Under the pieces are notes generated by a model. The model saw only the letters and a program-made list of their open reading frames with translations, did no database searches and was not told the origin of the DNA. Positions 28,751-29,927 of a stretch of 29,927 bases of DNA are shown here, one piece after another; position 1 is the stretch's first letter, and the number at the start of each line of letters is the position of its first letter. The position numbers were made by a program, and so were the translations under genes. The DNA lies in the NCBI GenBank assembly GCA_045586595.1, contig JAZNAQ010000012.1, positions 1-29,927 on the forward strand, read 5' to 3'. Source of the stretch: SIG480 sp045586595. Lineage in GTDB: Bacteria; Bacillota; Clostridia; Oscillospirales; JAAYXM01.

Positions 28751-28806
28751 AAAAAGCAAAAAGAGCCGAAACCCACAGAAATAATCCATCTGTGGACTTC
28801 GGCTCT
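28751..28806 (-). terminator. strong intrinsic terminator just upstream of terL
   Basis: On the minus strand AGAGCCGAA and TTCGGCTCT (9 bp; plus 28798-28806 and 28762-28770) enclose a second stem CCACAGA/TCTGTGG (7 bp; plus 28789-28795 and 28773-28779). The stem is followed by TTTTGCTTTTTTT (28761-28749), directly before the terL ribosome binding site. No room is left for a promoter between this and terL. Confidence 0.85.
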
Positions 28807-28824
28807 ACATTTAGCCCTTTAACG

Positions 28825-28858
28825 CCCGACGGCCCTTATTCGGCCCTATATCGTCAGG
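28825..28858 (-). other. 7-bp RNA stem in the terL leader
   Basis: In minus RNA CCTGACG (plus 28852-28858) pairs with CGTCGGG (plus 28825-28831), with one G-U pair, around a 20-nt loop holding two GGGCC copies. It is one of several consecutive hairpins in the leader and has no coding overlap. Confidence 0.5.
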
Positions 28859-28879
28859 TCATATTCACTTGAGAGGAGG

Positions 28880-28914
28880 GGGGAGGCGGGAAAAGGATGA
28901 AAAACCGCCTCCCC
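28880..28914 (-). other. 10-bp GC-rich hairpin in the terL leader
   Basis: GGGGAGGCGG and CCGCCTCCCC (28880-28889 and 28905-28914) are perfect inverted repeats around a 15-base loop. No T tract follows on either strand, so it is not a standard terminator. It lies between the tRNA-like element and the terminator in the leader RNA. Confidence 0.7.
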
Positions 28915-28956
28915 AGGGTTAGGGAGATGAAAAATGAGAAAAGAACAGCCTTGTTT

Positions 28957-29026
28957 AAGGCCCAACCGGAATTGCACCGGCGCTGTCAACCGTCAGACAG
29001 AGCCACTTTTACGGGCTGTGGCTTAT
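28957..29026 (-). ncRNA. tRNA-like element, possibly a degenerate tRNA
   Basis: Read on the minus strand there are three arms in tRNA order. D-like: AGCC/GGCT (29014-29017 and 29001-29004). Anticodon-like: CTGTC/GACAG with an 8-nt loop (28983-29000). T-like: GCCGG TGCAATT CCGGT (28965-28981), a real T-arm look. The acceptor (TAAGCCA against TGGGCCTTA) pairs only with bulges, and the 8-nt loop has no clear U33. AGCCAC/GTGGCT could form an alternative 6-bp hairpin in place of the D arm. Confidence 0.4.
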
Positions 29027-29059
29027 ACATTCTCAAAGGAGGAGCACACTGTGCGTCCT

Positions 29060-29135
29060 TGGCACCCCCAGCGGGTCTCGAACCCGCATCCTGATGAACT
29101 CATGTCACCTGCTCTGCCTGTTGAGCTATAGGAGC
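29060..29135 (-). tRNA. tRNA with encoded CCA; anticodon position reads TGA, U33 missing
   Basis: This is a full 76-nt cloverleaf on the minus strand in exact standard numbering. Acceptor GCTCCTA/TGGGGGT has three wobble pairs. D stem GCTC/GAGC has G18-G19. Anticodon stem is GGTGA/TCATC. The variable loop is 5 nt. The T arm is GCGGG TTCGAGA CCCGC. The discriminator is G73 and CCA is encoded. The anticodon loop CATGAGT puts A at position 33 and TGA at 34-36. TGA would read Ser UCA, yet serine tRNAs have a long variable arm, which is absent. It is a tRNA by structure; its decoding identity is doubtful. Confidence 0.8.
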
Positions 29136-29143
29136 GTATAAAA

Positions 29144-29233
29144 GCGGTATATCACGGCCTAACCGGCCTATGCGGGTTTCGGCTTGTGACCTTTCGAGCC
29201 ACTACCGACCTGTCCAGATATACCGCTGTGGCT
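29144..29233 (-). ncRNA. structured RNA element closed by a 10-bp stem
   Basis: In minus RNA GCGGTATATC (plus 29217-29226) pairs perfectly with GATATACCGC (plus 29144-29153), followed by TTTT. The 63 nt between hold GTGGC/GTCAC around TCGAAAG, and two GGCC blocks. The upstream string TAAGCCACAGC is shared with the tRNA-like element at 29014-29026, and in both an AGCCAC can pair with a later GTGGCT. The total length (83 nt inside the stem) is tRNA-like, but no T-arm is present. It starts at the stop codon of the zinc-ribbon gene. Confidence 0.5.
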
Positions 29234-29427
29234 TACAATTCAAGTCGCATCATTTTCTTGCATCGGTCATTTCTGCACGGGATTACCACATTGCAGCACA
29301 CAGCTCCGTAAAACGCATCGCCGTTATAGCCGCCGCAGTATGGACACAAAAGCCTCCCGGCTTCTACTCGCGCCTTCTCCGGTGCAAACTTGCGCCTCTT
29401 CTCCATTTCTAAGTCCTCATTCTTCAC
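29233..29427 (-). CDS. Com-like small zinc-ribbon protein
   Basis: This is a 64-residue protein with GTG at 29427 behind AAGGGGAAC; an in-frame ATG lies seven codons on. A charged helix (about 1-25) precedes LLCPYCGGYNGDAFYGAVCC, then NVVIPCRNDRCKKMMRLEL. The CxxC, a later CC, and C-x4-C end resemble the zinc ribbon of the Mu Com family, in which Com binds mom mRNA and exposes its start. Here the gene sits at the head of the structured leader of terL. The Com likeness is a pattern call; an RNA-binding role is inference. Confidence 0.5.
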   Translation of the reverse strand: MKNEDLEMEKRRKFAPEKARVEAGRLLCPYCGGYNGDAFYGAVCCNVVIPCRNDRCKKMMRLEL

Positions 29428-29510
29428 GTTCCCCTTGAATTACTACCAACTGAGCGTTTTTCCCGCCTGTTTGCCCCTAAGATACCATACGCCCCAAAAA
29501 AGTAAATACC

Positions 29511-29536
29511 AAAAGTCCAACATAACTTGGACTTTT
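29511..29536. repeat. 10-bp inverted repeat upstream of the zinc-ribbon gene
   Basis: AAAAGTCCAA (29511-29520) and TTGGACTTTT (29527-29536) are perfect inverted repeats with a 6-base gap. They lie about 85 bases upstream of the GTG at 29427. No run of T beyond the arms suggests termination, so a regulator binding site near the late promoter is as likely. Confidence 0.6.
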
Positions 29537-29828
29537 GCCCCACACTTTAAGGCAAGTTTACTCTTTGTTCACACTTCATCAGACTCTTGCTCCATTTTCC
29601 CCAAACTCTCCAGAACTGTTTTTGATTTTTCAGACCTCTTTTCTAAAATACCCTACCCCCTATTTTCTCTTACCCCCTCTATCTCTTGCTATAACCTATG
29701 AAGTTTATATTTTGCTCTGGAATATGTGTGGAATATATATATATACTATCTATGAGAGACCCCCTGTTTTTCCGCCACCCCTTGAAAATTTGTGGTCGCT
29801 CCGGCTTCATGCTTTGCGCCTTGGCACA

Positions 29829-29874
29829 CCCACGCCCAGCCCCGCCGGGGTTATTGCCCACGCCCAGCCCCGCC
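29829..29874. repeat. 18-bp direct repeat pair near the right edge
   Basis: CCCACGCCCAGCCCCGCC occurs at 29829-29846 and 29857-29874, exactly repeated with a 10-base gap. The first copy runs into CCGGGG, giving a short GC palindrome at 29841-29850. The purpose is unknown; repeats such as these can be packaging or replication protein sites. Confidence 0.75.
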
Positions 29875-29927
29875 TGTAATTGGTATTGACTCCACTTGTA
29901 ACCAAGCAGCAAACAGATAGACACAGA

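Larger units (their letters stand above)
29428..29927. other. apparently non-coding right end
   Basis: No convincing gene is seen over about 500 bases. The frames present have no good ribosome binding site and low-complexity products. Contents in order: the inverted repeat at 29511-29536; a pyrimidine-rich plus strand at about 29575-29695; an AT run around 29731-29750; and two 18-bp direct repeats at 29829-29846 and 29857-29874. No confident late promoter could be picked out, although late transcription should start in this region. Confidence 0.6.

Noticed and set aside
29085..29100. CTGATGA on the plus strand as a hammerhead ribozyme core
   Set aside because: The required GAAA and flanking stems are missing; it is the complement of the tRNA anticodon arm.
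28897..29131. two plus-strand frames over the tRNA region
   Set aside because: They run through a cloverleaf tRNA on the other strand and through the leader hairpins; their products are a translation of RNA gene sequence.
29144..29233. a third normal tRNA
   Set aside because: A tRNA-like length and acceptor-like stem exist, but no T-arm motif is present and the loop at the anticodon site lacks U33, so it is listed only as a structured element.
29679..29924. 81-codon minus-strand frame at the right edge
   Set aside because: It has no good ribosome binding site, passes through the AT run and the direct repeats, and its product is not protein-like.

Overview
The window reads as most of a short-tailed (podovirus-like) tailed-phage or prophage genome that infects a Gram-positive, probably gut clostridial, host. 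The host is inferred from strong GGAGG-type ribosome binding sites almost everywhere, TTG/GTG starts, an r1t-type holin, an NlpC/P60-type endolysin, and small proteins of kinds typical of clostridial phages. No tape measure, tail-tube or sheath gene is present. The tail genes are a large propeller-like tail protein and two fibre-type proteins, and two large internal (ejection-type) proteins follow, which argues for a podovirus. The left edge cuts into a gene, so part of the early region, including any polymerase or integrase, lies outside.

Positions 1-10220, plus strand, are a tightly packed early operon in which most genes overlap as ATGA or TGATG. A replication block comes first: a Walker ATPase, a DUF669-type ssDNA-binding protein with an acidic tip, a DUF6291-type replisome organiser carrying five 11-bp iterons inside its own gene, and a helicase loader. 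Regulators (HTH, RHH and Xre proteins), a RuvC-like resolvase, a PAPS-reductase-like enzyme and many small zinc-ribbon proteins follow. A second small unit (8871-10220) has its own promoter with an inverted-repeat operator, a CopG-type repressor, a Rha regulator and a small hypothetical gene. It ends at a bidirectional terminator at 10225-10252.

Positions 28737 down to 10257, minus strand, are the late operon. In order of transcription it holds terL, a terS-like gene, a small membrane protein, the portal, an r1t holin, a second membrane/coiled-coil protein, scaffold, major capsid protein, an intrinsic terminator, a head-tail adaptor, a 604-aa tail protein, two fibre proteins, fibre-associated small proteins, endolysin, a 333-aa internal protein and a 1752-aa polyvalent protein with an embedded PBECR-type RNase domain.

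Positions 28738-29427, minus strand, are the most unusual part. A Com-like zinc-ribbon gene is followed by about 500 nt of structured RNA: a 90-nt element closed by a 10-bp stem, a cloverleaf tRNA lacking U33, a tRNA-like element, two more hairpins and a strong intrinsic terminator. The T tract of that terminator runs straight into the terL ribosome binding site. This looks like an attenuated or antiterminated leader, possibly a large phage non-coding RNA. Positions 29428-29927 appear non-coding, with inverted and direct repeats, a purine/pyrimidine-skewed tract and an AT run.
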